Source of the DNA: DATFRX01 sp035630615
GTDB lineage: Bacteria; Actinomycetota; Actinomycetes; Propionibacteriales; Nocardioidaceae
Assembly: GCA_035630615.1 (NCBI GenBank)
Contig: DASQKI010000012.1
Coordinates: 1 to 64,000, forward strand
Length of the DNA: 64,000 bases
Direction of reading: 5' to 3'
Each line of letters opens with the position of its first letter. The first letter of the stretch is position 1. A program made the position numbers and the translations under genes. Under the pieces are notes generated by a model. It saw nothing but the letters and a program-made list of their open reading frames with translations, made no database searches and was not told the DNA's origin. Shown in pieces: positions 57,438-64,000 of the stretch.

Positions 57438-59411
57438 ATGCGCGACAAGCCGTGGGTCATCCGTACCTACGCCGGACACAGCTCGGCGGCGGAGTCCAAC
57501 GCTCTCTATCGACGCAACCTGGCCAAGGGCCAGACCGGACTCTCGGTGGCCTTCGACCTTCCGACGCAGACCGGCTACGACCCCGACTCTGAGCTGGCCC
57601 GCGGCGAGGTCGGCAAGGTCGGTGTGCCGGTGCCTCATCTCGGGGAGATGCGCCGGCTGTTCGACGGTATCCCGCTCGACGAGATGAACACGTCGATGAC
57701 GATCAACGCCACGGCGATGTGGACGTTGGCGCTCTACCAGGTGGTCGCAACGGAACAGGGTGTTGAACCTGCACAACTAGCGGGCACAACGCAGAACGAC
57801 ATCGTCAAGGAATACCTCTCGCGCGGCACCTACGTCTTCGATCCCGAGCACTCGCTGCGCCTCACGACCGACACTATCGCCTACACGGTCAACCACATCC
57901 CGAAGTGGAACCCGATCAACATCTGCAGCTACCACCTGCAGGAGGCCGGCGCGACGCCGGTGCAGGAACTGGCGTACGCGATCTGCACCGCGATCGCCGT
58001 GCTCGACTCCGTCCGCGACTCGGGTCAGGTGCAGCCGGAGCGGTTCGACGCGGTCGTCGGGCGGATGTCGTTCTTCGTCAACGCCGGGGTGCGATTCGTC
58101 GAAGAGCTGTGCAAGATGCGGGCGTTCGTCGAGCTGTGGGACGAGCTGGCTCGCGAGCGCTATGGCGTCACCGACCCGAAGCTGCGGCGCTTCCGCTACG
58201 GCGTCCAGGTCAACTCCCTCGGCCTCACCGAGGCGCAGCCGGAAAACAACGTCCAGCGCATCGTGCTCGAGATGCTCGGCGTGACGCTGTCCAAGGACGC
58301 GAGGGCCCGTGCCGTCCAGCTCCCCGCGTGGAACGAAGCGCTCGGCCTGCCGCGCCCGTGGGACCAGCAGTGGTCGCTGCGGCTGCAGCAGGTGTTGGCG
58401 TACGAGTCGGACATCCTCGACTACGACGACATCTTCGACGGCTCGTATGTCATCCAGGCCAAGGTCGACGAGCTCGTACGCGGCGCCAAGGAGGAGATCG
58501 ATCGGGTACAGGCGATGGGCGGGGCGATCGCCGCGGTCGAGTCGGGCTACATGAAGCAGCAGCTGGTCGCCTCGCATGCCGATCGGCGGGCCCGCATCGA
58601 GTCCGGTGCGGACGTCGTCGTCGGTGTCAATCGCTGGACCGAGACCGAAGAGTCGCCACTGACTGCCGATCTGAGCGCCGCGATCCAGGCACCCGACGCG
58701 ACCGCGGAGGCGGCGGCGATCGAGTCGGTCCAACGGTGGCGGGCCGACCGCGACGACGCGGCGGTGGTGGCCGCGATCGACCGGCTTCGGACCGATGCCA
58801 AGACCACGACGAACCTGATGCCGGCGACCCTCGATGCGGTCCGGGCCGGCGTCACGACGGGGGAGTGGGCCGCAGCCCTTCGCGAGGTGTTCGGCGAATA
58901 CCGCGCACCGACCGGCGTCACTGGTTCGCTCGGCGTCGCCCATGCCGGGGCGGAGCTGACCTCCGTACGAGAACGCGTCCAGGCCACCGCGGGCGAGCTC
59001 GGCGGCCGGCTCCGGTTGCTCGTCGGCAAGCCAGGCTTGGACGGGCACTCCAACGGGGCCGAGCAGATAGCGGTGCGGGCGCGGGACGCCGGGTTCGAGG
59101 TCGTCTATCAGGGCATCCGGCTGACCCCGGCGCAGATCGTGGCTGCCGCCGTCGCCGAGGACGTGCACTGTGTCGGTCTCTCGATATTGTCCGGCTCCCA
59201 TCTAGAGTTGGTGCCGGCCGTACTCGATGGGATGGCCGAGGCGGGGCTGGGTGACGTGCCGGTTGTCGTAGGTGGCATCATTCCGTCGTCCGATGCGCGC
59301 GTCTTGGAGAGCAAAGGGGTGGCGGCTGTGTTCACTCCGAAGGATTTCGGGCTGACCGAGATCATCGGCCGGATGGTCGACGTGATTCGATCAGCCAACG
59401 GGCTCAACTGA
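57438..59411 (+). CDS. MeaA-type adenosylcobalamin-dependent acyl-CoA mutase (ethylmalonyl-CoA mutase-like)
   Basis: A 657-residue single-chain mutase. The substrate TIM barrel begins WVIRTYAGHSSAAESNALY and includes LSVAFDLPTQTGYDPD, MNTSMTINATAMW, NPINICSYHLQEAGA and the YVIQAKVDEL region. The C-terminal B12 domain has the base-off motif GLDGHSNGAEQ (DxHxxG, near residue 540) and LSILSGSH with VVVGGIIPSSD. The length and lack of a small partner subunit fit MeaA, not the two-subunit methylmalonyl-CoA mutase. In Streptomyces meaA lies by crotonyl-CoA reductase genes; here a 3-hydroxybutyryl-CoA dehydrogenase and a B12 adenosyltransferase are nearby. Confidence 0.9.
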   Translation: MRDKPWVIRTYAGHSSAAESNALYRRNLAKGQTGLSVAFDLPTQTGYDPDSELARGEVGKVGVPVPHLGEMRRLFDGIPLDEMNTSMTINATAMWTLALYQVVATEQGVEPAQLAGTTQNDIVKEYLSRGTYVFDPEHSLRLTTDTIAYTVNHIPKWNPINICSYHLQEAGATPVQELAYAICTAIAVLDSVRDSGQVQPERFDAVVGRMSFFVNAGVRFVEELCKMRAFVELWDELARERYGVTDPKLRRFRYGVQVNSLGLTEAQPENNVQRIVLEMLGVTLSKDARARAVQLPAWNEALGLPRPWDQQWSLRLQQVLAYESDILDYDDIFDGSYVIQAKVDELVRGAKEEIDRVQAMGGAIAAVESGYMKQQLVASHADRRARIESGADVVVGVNRWTETEESPLTADLSAAIQAPDATAEAAAIESVQRWRADRDDAAVVAAIDRLRTDAKTTTNLMPATLDAVRAGVTTGEWAAALREVFGEYRAPTGVTGSLGVAHAGAELTSVRERVQATAGELGGRLRLLVGKPGLDGHSNGAEQIAVRARDAGFEVVYQGIRLTPAQIVAAAVAEDVHCVGLSILSGSHLELVPAVLDGMAEAGLGDVPVVVGGIIPSSDARVLESKGVAAVFTPKDFGLTEIIGRMVDVIRSANGLN

Positions 59412-59498
59412 GGCGGGAAGCGGGATACCGAGGGAGCATTCGCCGAAGCACGGGCGGCCTCCGACCGTGTGACCGCTTCACCTGGAAGGATTAAGCCC

Positions 59499-60293
59499 AT
59501 GAGCAACCAACCGCCCCATGGCCAGGGCTCCTGGCAGCAACCACCCGCTGGACCGCCTCCGGGGCAGGGTCCTGGCGGGCCCCCTGGGCCACCGCCACAG
59601 GGTCCTCCCGGCGGACCCCCTGGCGGACCTCCCGGCGGACCGGGTGGACCGGGTGGACCGCCTCCCGGCGGCTACGGCCCTGGTGGTCCTGGCGGCCCCG
59701 GCGGTCCGCCTCCCGGTGGACCCGGCGGCCCCGGTGGACCGCCCCAGTTCGGTCCCGGCGGCCCTGGTGGCCCTCCGGGAAAGAGCAAGCTCCCGGTGAT
59801 CCTGGGCATCGTCGGTGCTGTCGTCGTCTTGGTCGGTGGCGGCCTCCTGCTCTACTTCCTCGTCTTCAGTGGCGACGACGACGAGTCGAGCGGCGGCGAC
59901 TACTGCAGCCTGCTCGAGGACAACGCCGAGAAGTTCGCCGGCCTGACCTCAGGCGACATCGACCCCGAAACGGCGGAGGAAGCAGTCAGCGTCGTCCACG
60001 AGATTCGGGAAGCCGCGCCGGACGAGGTCGCCGACGAGTGGGCGTCCATCGACGACCCGCTCCAGGACTTCCAGCAGGCGCTCGACGACGCCGGCGTCAC
60101 GTGGGAGGACATCCAGCAGGCCCAAGGCCCGGACGATGTTCCCGAATCGGTCGCGACGGCCGCGGAGCAGCTGTTCAGCGAGTTTAGTCAGCTGGACATG
60201 AGCGCGATCAACCAGACGATCGACGACCATGCGCAGGACGAGTGCGGCATCGACCTCCAGGAGATCGAGCAGGGCGGCTCGTCGGATCAGTGA
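59499..60293 (+). CDS. Pro/Gly-rich single-pass membrane protein of unknown function
   Basis: A 264-residue protein. Residues 1-95 are a low-complexity cytoplasmic segment made of GPPG and GGPGGPP repeats. A single transmembrane helix follows (KLPVILGIVGAVVVLVGGGLLLYF is its core region, about 97-120). The extracellular part (about 125-264) is acidic and helical, with cysteines near residues 135 and 249 that could pair. GGAAGGA precedes ATG 59499. Such Pro/Gly-rich N-termini are common in actinobacterial membrane proteins. No family is recognised. Confidence 0.75.
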   Translation: MSNQPPHGQGSWQQPPAGPPPGQGPGGPPGPPPQGPPGGPPGGPPGGPGGPGGPPPGGYGPGGPGGPGGPPPGGPGGPGGPPQFGPGGPGGPPGKSKLPVILGIVGAVVVLVGGGLLLYFLVFSGDDDESSGGDYCSLLEDNAEKFAGLTSGDIDPETAEEAVSVVHEIREAAPDEVADEWASIDDPLQDFQQALDDAGVTWEDIQQAQGPDDVPESVATAAEQLFSEFSQLDMSAINQTIDDHAQDECGIDLQEIEQGGSSDQ

Positions 60294-60300
60294 GGCGAGG

Positions 60301-60474
60301 CTAGGCCGCCTTCGGGAGGTCGCGCTTCTTGGTCTTGACGAGCTTGCGCTTCTTGACCGTGTACCCGGCGGGTAGTGTTCCGGCCTTGAGCATGCGAACG
60401 GGACACCGCTTGCAGCGGGGTTTCGAGACGCAGCACGTCTTTTTTGGGCGCTGCTTGTTTGGCTTGGCCGGCAT
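60301..60474 (-). CDS. Small basic Cys-rich protein divergent from ferritin
   Basis: A 57-residue protein with 19 Lys/Arg before and after a compact cysteine motif CC-x5-C-x2-C (Cys14, Cys15, Cys21, Cys24 in KTCCVSKPRCKRCPV). The arrangement suggests a metal- or cluster-binding knuckle in a nucleic-acid-like basic protein. The frame has a clean ATG (60474) and stop. A TAAACT -10 box lies 7 nt upstream, and the IdeR box at 60499-60517 overlaps its -35 region, so it should be iron regulated. Function unknown; similar short proteins may exist in other actinobacteria. Confidence 0.75.
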   Translation of the reverse strand: MPAKPNKQRPKKTCCVSKPRCKRCPVRMLKAGTLPAGYTVKKRKLVKTKKRDLPKAA

Positions 60475-60481
60475 GGCGTTG

Positions 60482-60487
60482 AGTTTA
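60482..60487 (-). promoter_or_regulatory. TAAACT -10 box of the small Cys-rich protein gene
   Basis: Read on the minus strand, TAAACT is 7 nt before the ATG at 60474, giving a leaderless start. The -35 region falls inside the IdeR box. Confidence 0.5.
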
Positions 60488-60498
60488 ACCCGGCGGGG

Positions 60499-60517
60499 TT
60501 AGGTAAGCCTAACCTCG
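60499..60517. promoter_or_regulatory. IdeR/DtxR iron box shared by ferritin and the divergent Cys-rich gene
   Basis: The 19-mer beginning TTAGGTAAGCCTAACC matches the IdeR consensus at 15 of 19 positions. It sits in the centre of a 34-bp inverted repeat (60489-60522) with CCCGGCG/CGCCGGG outer arms. It lies about 34-37 bp from both predicted start sites. Confidence 0.8.
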
Positions 60518-60532
60518 CCGGGTAGATCTGCG

Positions 60533-60538
60533 TACGAT
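60533..60538 (+). promoter_or_regulatory. TACGAT -10 box of the ferritin gene
   Basis: TACGAT is 31 bp upstream of the ferritin ATG; with a 17-bp spacer its -35 region (60510-60515) lies inside the IdeR box. Confidence 0.5.
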
Positions 60539-60569
60539 GGACAACCGACCAATGTGGAGGACTCTGCCG

Positions 60570-61097
60570 ATGGCATCGCCGCGATTCGTCAAACAACTCA
60601 ACGAGCAGGTTGGCAGCGAGTTCGCCGCGCACCAGCAATACGTCGCGTGCGCGGTCTACTACGACGCCTTGACCATGCCGCAAATGGCTCGGTTCTTTTA
60701 CCGCCAGGCGCTCGAGGAGCGCGACCACGCGATGATGATGGTGCAATACCTCCTCGACGCCGATGTCGACGTCGCCATTCCAGGTGTCGCCGCGCCGAAA
60801 AGCCGGTTCGAGACAGTCGTCGAGCCCGTGCAGTTGGCCCTCGACCAAGAGAAGCGGGTCGCCGACCAGATCAACCAGCTCACCGCGCTGGCTCGCGAGG
60901 ACAACGACTACGCCTCCGATCAGTTCATGCAGTGGTTCATCAAGGAGCAGGTCGAAGAGATCGCCACGATGAGCTCGCTGCTGGCCGTGGTGACGCGGTC
61001 GAAGGACGACATCGAGTCGATCGAGGAGTGGGTCGCGCGGGAGGTCAGCGCCGAGGAGGACGACCCGACCGCGCCACCGCTCGCCGGCGCGGAGTAG
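60570..61097 (+). CDS. Ferritin (BfrB-like iron-storage protein)
   Basis: A 175-residue four-helix ferritin. The ferroxidase ligands are in the first helix (Glu in VGSEFAAHQQYVACAVYYD), the second helix (Glu and His in RQALEERDHAMMM) and EQVEEIATMSS in the fourth. No haem-binding Met typical of bacterioferritin stands out, so it belongs to the BfrB/ferritin group. ATG 60570 follows GTGGAGG by 10 nt. It stores iron and detoxifies Fe(II); the IdeR box upstream supports iron control. Confidence 0.94.
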   Translation: MASPRFVKQLNEQVGSEFAAHQQYVACAVYYDALTMPQMARFFYRQALEERDHAMMMVQYLLDADVDVAIPGVAAPKSRFETVVEPVQLALDQEKRVADQINQLTALAREDNDYASDQFMQWFIKEQVEEIATMSSLLAVVTRSKDDIESIEEWVAREVSAEEDDPTAPPLAGAE

Positions 61098-61115
61098 ACG
61101 TACGGAGGTCCGCCG

Positions 61116-62057
61116 ATGCGGATCCTGGTCGTCGGCGCCGGTGTCGTCGGGCTCACCTGCGCCGTACGCCTGGCGGAGTCCGGGCACGACGTGCATGTGC
61201 TCGCCCGCGACCTGCCGCTGGAGACGACGTCGGCCGTGGCGGCGGCGTGGTGGTATCCCTATCGCGCCGCGCCCCAAGACCGCGTCGCGACGTGGGCCGC
61301 CCGGTCGTACGCGGCGTTCGGCGACCTCGCGGGGCGGCCCGACACCGGTGTCGTGCTGCGGCCGAGCACCGAGGTGTTTCGGTCGCCGCAGCCCGATCCG
61401 TGGTGGGCCGACGCGGTGCCGAAGCTCACTCGAGTCCCGGACCCGCCGTCGGGATACGCCGGCGGCTGGTCGTTCGTCTCGCCGGTGGCCGAGATGCCCG
61501 TGTACCTGCGGCATCTGGCAGCCCGCCTCGCGACTGCCGGTGGCACCCTGACCCGGATGGCGCTCGGCGGGCTGCCGGAGACGCGAGACGCTGTCGTCGT
61601 CAACTGCGCCGGCCTCGCCAATCGGTCGTTGGTCGGTGACGACCGGCTCTACCCGGTGCGAGGGCAGGTCGTACTGCTGCGCCAGGTCGATGTTGATCGG
61701 GTGTGGTTGGACGGCACCAGCGACGAGATCACCTATGTGGTGCCGCGGTCGCACGACGTCGTGGCTGGCGGCACCGACGACGTCGACGGGTGGGACCGAC
61801 GACCCGATCCCGAGGCGGCCGACCGCATCGTCGCGCGGGCGGCCCGTCTGGTGCCGGAGCTCGCTGGGGCCGAGGTGCTCGGTCATCGGGTCGGGCTGCG
61901 CCCGTGCCGCGACGCTGTTCGCCTCGAGGTCGAGCGCCGACCCGACGCAGGTGACGTCGTGCACTGTTATGGTCACGGCGGCGCGGGCGTCACGCTCTCG
62001 TGGGGGTGCGCGGACGAGGTGGCGCAGCTGGTCGAGGAGATCTCCGGAGGCGAATAG
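61116..62057 (+). CDS. FAD-dependent D-amino-acid oxidase family protein
   Basis: A 313-residue flavoenzyme that oxidatively deaminates D-amino acids to 2-oxo acids. The FAD-binding N-terminus is ILVVGAGVVGLTCAVRLAESG. AAWWYPYRA and VVNCAGLANRSL are typical of DAAO, and YPVRGQVVLLRQ, HRVGLRPCRDAVRLE and CYGHGGAGVTLSWGCA complete the substrate and FAD sites. It begins 18 bp after the ferritin stop, and its stop shares one base with the next gene's GTG. Confidence 0.92.
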   Translation: MRILVVGAGVVGLTCAVRLAESGHDVHVLARDLPLETTSAVAAAWWYPYRAAPQDRVATWAARSYAAFGDLAGRPDTGVVLRPSTEVFRSPQPDPWWADAVPKLTRVPDPPSGYAGGWSFVSPVAEMPVYLRHLAARLATAGGTLTRMALGGLPETRDAVVVNCAGLANRSLVGDDRLYPVRGQVVLLRQVDVDRVWLDGTSDEITYVVPRSHDVVAGGTDDVDGWDRRPDPEAADRIVARAARLVPELAGAEVLGHRVGLRPCRDAVRLEVERRPDAGDVVHCYGHGGAGVTLSWGCADEVAQLVEEISGGE

Positions 62058-62431
62058 TGGATTCCTTGCCATTCGCGGCGTTGACGATCGTTCTCGCCCC
62101 CGCGTTCGCGTTCGCCGGCGCCTACCTGGGCTACCGCCGGGCACGGGCGGCCGACCTGGCGCTCGATCGCTGGCGCCGACGGGAGGAGACCATGCGGATG
62201 GTGCGCTGGGCGGCCGACCACGCGCTCGCCGAGGACGAGTCGCTGCGTCCGGTCGGGGTGTCGGCTCTCGCGGCACTGCGTCGGGCCGAGCTTCTTCAGC
62301 CCGAGGACGAACACCTCGTGGAGGAGATTGCCGAGGCCGTAGCGATCGTCACGGCGGAGGGTCCGGGGTATCCTATAGACGCTGAGATCGTTGTCAGCGA
62401 GGAAGGTGAGGAGGAGCCGACCGATGACTGA
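62057..62431 (+). CDS. Small single-pass membrane protein, hypothetical
   Basis: A 124-residue protein from GTG 62057, overlapping the DAAO stop by one base. An N-terminal hydrophobic helix (FAALTIVLAPAFAFAGAYLGY) is followed by a basic stretch (RRARAADLALDRWRRREE) and an acidic, Ala-rich cytoplasmic domain. The architecture resembles a membrane-anchored adaptor. It overlaps the next gene by 8 bp. No family is recognised. Confidence 0.65.
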   Translation: MDSLPFAALTIVLAPAFAFAGAYLGYRRARAADLALDRWRRREETMRMVRWAADHALAEDESLRPVGVSALAALRRAELLQPEDEHLVEEIAEAVAIVTAEGPGYPIDAEIVVSEEGEEEPTDD

Positions 62432-62579
62432 CCACAAGGTCGTCTACGTCAAGCCTTACCAGGTCGCAGCGGCCAAGCTAGCTATCCAGCTCGCCGAGGA
62501 CCGGGGCCGCAAGCCCAATCCGTTGATGGTGCGTATCGCCAACGCCAGGCCGCAGAGGGCGGCTCCCGCCGGCGCCTGA
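62424..62579 (+). CDS. Small conserved-looking basic protein, hypothetical
   Basis: A 51-residue protein with a strand-helix pattern (KVVYVKPYQVAAAKLAIQLA, then EDRGRKPNPLMVRIA). ATG 62424 has GGAGGAG upstream and overlaps the end of the membrane-protein gene, so translation is probably coupled. No function can be assigned. Confidence 0.6.
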   Translation: MTDHKVVYVKPYQVAAAKLAIQLAEDRGRKPNPLMVRIANARPQRAAPAGA

Positions 62580-62709
62580 GCCTGCTCCCCGTAAAGCTTC
62601 GCCGCCCGCGTCCGCGTCGCGGGGATGTCGTGCGTCTTTGAACCCATCTTGTGCGAAACTGCCCGGTACGAAATGAGCGGGTTAGTGCGAAGTGCGCGGG
62701 AGGCGCGCG

Positions 62710-64000
62710 ATGAGGGCTCTACGGCGGGTTCGCTCGATTGGCCTAGCGATCGCCCTGGGTACTGGTTTGCTCGTCCCGGCGGTCGGTGGTGGAAGCGGAC
62801 CAGCGAGTGCCGGGCCGACCGCGGTCGCGTCAGACCCGGGACTCGATCCGAAGGACTTGCCGAGCAACTACACCGACTACCAGATCAAGCAGACTCTAAG
62901 AGCCCTTGAGGAGATCGAGAAGCTCAAGGAGTTCATCCTGACGCCGGAGGATCTCGCAGGCATACCGCGGCGGGTGCTCATTCGCGGCGGAGACTTGGGA
63001 AGGCGGTTTCAGCCCGGTGTGTACGACCCGTACTGGCCGCACTGGAACGTTCCCAAGGGGGAAAAGGGGCTCAGCCTTACTCCGTTCGAGATGCTCATGG
63101 CCCTGAATGACGCACAACGCTACGGATACATGAGCGTGAAGCTTCCGGAGCCGGGCAATGCGGATCGCGTCAAAGAGCCCGATGTCTTGCGGCGGGTCGG
63201 ACCCGCCGATCGTGGCAAGCCCGTCGAGCAAAAATACCTAGCTTCTGGCCGCGAGGCTCCGACCAACGCATACAAAGCGATTCAGGGTCTGGTCGCCGAC
63301 GGCAACAGCACTTTTCGCGGCACCATTAGAGGCCCGAGCGGTTTCCTGCGGAACGGCATCGTTTCGGTGAGCACAGAGGGGGTCCTGGTCAACGGTAGGC
63401 CCATCCCAGATGAGCTCGTCCTTCGCGCGTTGAGCGGCAAGGTGAGCCGATACGAGAAGAGCGCTGACGCCACTCTGCGTCGAGTCAGGCTTTACGAGGT
63501 GCACCTCACGCCGACCGAGTCCCAGGTGCCCCAGAAGCTGGAGAAGGGACGACGAACTCCGTACGTTCTCGTGACCGGAACCAAAGCGAAGGGCCTGCGT
63601 AAGAGCGAGTGCGCGACGTCGCCGGCTGGCTCCAGTCCGCAGATGCAGACGTCGCCCAGCAGTACGGACGGGTTCTCGTCGATGCCACTGGTCCGGTTCG
63701 CTTCAGTGAAGCCCGTCGCGGCCGGTGGGCCTTGCGGCGAGGAGGATGAGCCGGAGTCCGACAGCAGCCCGGCGCCGGCGCTCGGTGGGCTCGCGCCGTC
63801 CGGGTTGCGCGGTTCGCTGATCGATGCCCAGGAGCTCGGCGGCATCGACTTCACCTCGATGGAGCTGCGCTACCTCTCGGTCGACGAGACCGACGAGGGC
63901 TCGCAGGTGAGCTCGGCGTTTCGGATCCTTGATACCGCAGGGGCGAGCAACGGCTCCGTGATCGACGGCCTGCGCGGGGCGATGCAGGCGTCCGACGCGT
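62710..64000 (+). CDS. Large secreted protein of unknown function, 3' end outside the window
   Basis: An open frame from ATG 62710 (GGGAGG 6 nt upstream) runs to the window end without a stop, giving 430 codons so far. It starts with a Sec signal peptide (RRVRSIGLAIALGTGLLVPAVG) likely cut near ASAG. The mature part has RGGDLGRRFQPGVYDP, a Ser/Pro-rich linker (about 312-335) and a Pro/Ser/Asp-rich segment before a more ordered region (ELGGIDFTSMELRYLSVDE). Codon bias is weaker in its first half. I recognise no domain. Confidence 0.75.
   Translation, partial: MRALRRVRSIGLAIALGTGLLVPAVGGGSGPASAGPTAVASDPGLDPKDLPSNYTDYQIKQTLRALEEIEKLKEFILTPEDLAGIPRRVLIRGGDLGRRFQPGVYDPYWPHWNVPKGEKGLSLTPFEMLMALNDAQRYGYMSVKLPEPGNADRVKEPDVLRRVGPADRGKPVEQKYLASGREAPTNAYKAIQGLVADGNSTFRGTIRGPSGFLRNGIVSVSTEGVLVNGRPIPDELVLRALSGKVSRYEKSADATLRRVRLYEVHLTPTESQVPQKLEKGRRTPYVLVTGTKAKGLRKSECATSPAGSSPQMQTSPSSTDGFSSMPLVRFASVKPVAAGGPCGEEDEPESDSSPAPALGGLAPSGLRGSLIDAQELGGIDFTSMELRYLSVDETDEGSQVSSAFRILDTAGASNGSVIDGLRGAMQASDA

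Overview
The window is a 64 kb chromosomal segment from a GC-rich Gram-positive actinobacterium (Actinomycetota). Evidence for this: a mycothiol-type SigR/RsrA pair, a WhiB1-type iron-sulfur regulator, a PdtaS-like kinase, a KGD-type 2-oxoglutarate enzyme with a fused acyltransferase domain, NiSOD with its SodX protease, an IdeR-type iron box, DUF2550 after the ATP synthase operon, and frequent GTG starts. The ATP synthase b and delta subunits are separate, unlike the fused form of mycobacteria. The sequence does not let me name a genus. I saw no rRNA, prophage, insertion sequence or CRISPR array; one tRNA-Arg(CCG) is present.

Layout. 0-3.6 kb: abasic-site DNA-protein crosslinker (SRAP), a hydrolase, the disulfide-stress sigma/anti-sigma pair with its own promoter, a thioesterase-like protein and a GNAT. 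3.6-4.3 kb: a decayed gene. 4.3-10 kb: ThDP enzyme, DUF2785, PdtaS-like kinase, WhiB1 and a SigF-family sigma factor. 10-14.2 kb: NiSOD/SodX, malic enzyme, MDR oxidoreductase, and a GNAT gene bracketed by 22-bp-period repeats. 14.2-18.1 kb: DUF6104 and kgd. 18-23 kb: two lipoproteins with an LCP enzyme, pirin, aldo/keto reductase, an FAD-dehydrogenase pseudogene, tRNA-Arg. 23-27.6 kb: oxidoreductases, an esterase and a glutathione-independent formaldehyde dehydrogenase. 27.7-44.6 kb: an ancient housekeeping run argS-lysA-hom-thrC-(marR-mfs-DUF2797)-thrB-rho-gpx-rpmE-prfA-prmC-hyp-tsaC-wecA. 44.9-54.5 kb: the complete F1Fo ATP synthase operon, then an orphan solute-binding lipoprotein and DUF2550. 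54.5-60 kb: a B12 adenosyltransferase, a repeat-flanked rRNA methyltransferase, a 3-hydroxybutyryl-CoA dehydrogenase, a STAS protein and a MeaA-type B12 mutase. 60-64 kb: an iron module (ferritin and a small Cys-rich protein divergent around one IdeR box), a D-amino-acid oxidase, small genes, and a secreted protein running off the window end.

How the parts work together. Redox and iron homeostasis recur (SRAP, SigR/RsrA, WhiB1, NiSOD, Gpx, ferritin). Amino-acid biosynthesis from aspartate is represented by lysA, hom, thrC and thrB. Translation termination, transcription termination and the ATP synthase make up the housekeeping core. MeaA, 3-hydroxybutyryl-CoA dehydrogenase and the cobalamin adenosyltransferase form a plausible acyl-CoA/B12 neighbourhood.

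Regulation readable in the DNA: a SigR-type promoter before sigR, CRP-like palindromes before whiB1 and before the atp operon, a MarR operator, an IdeR box, and a striking set of TANNNT -10 boxes placed 6-8 nt before start codons, which predicts leaderless mRNAs. The most unusual observations are the 44-bp duplication around the rRNA methyltransferase, the divergent IdeR-controlled Cys-rich mini-protein, the loss of the HIGH signature in ArgRS, and the 22-bp-period repeats framing a GNAT gene.
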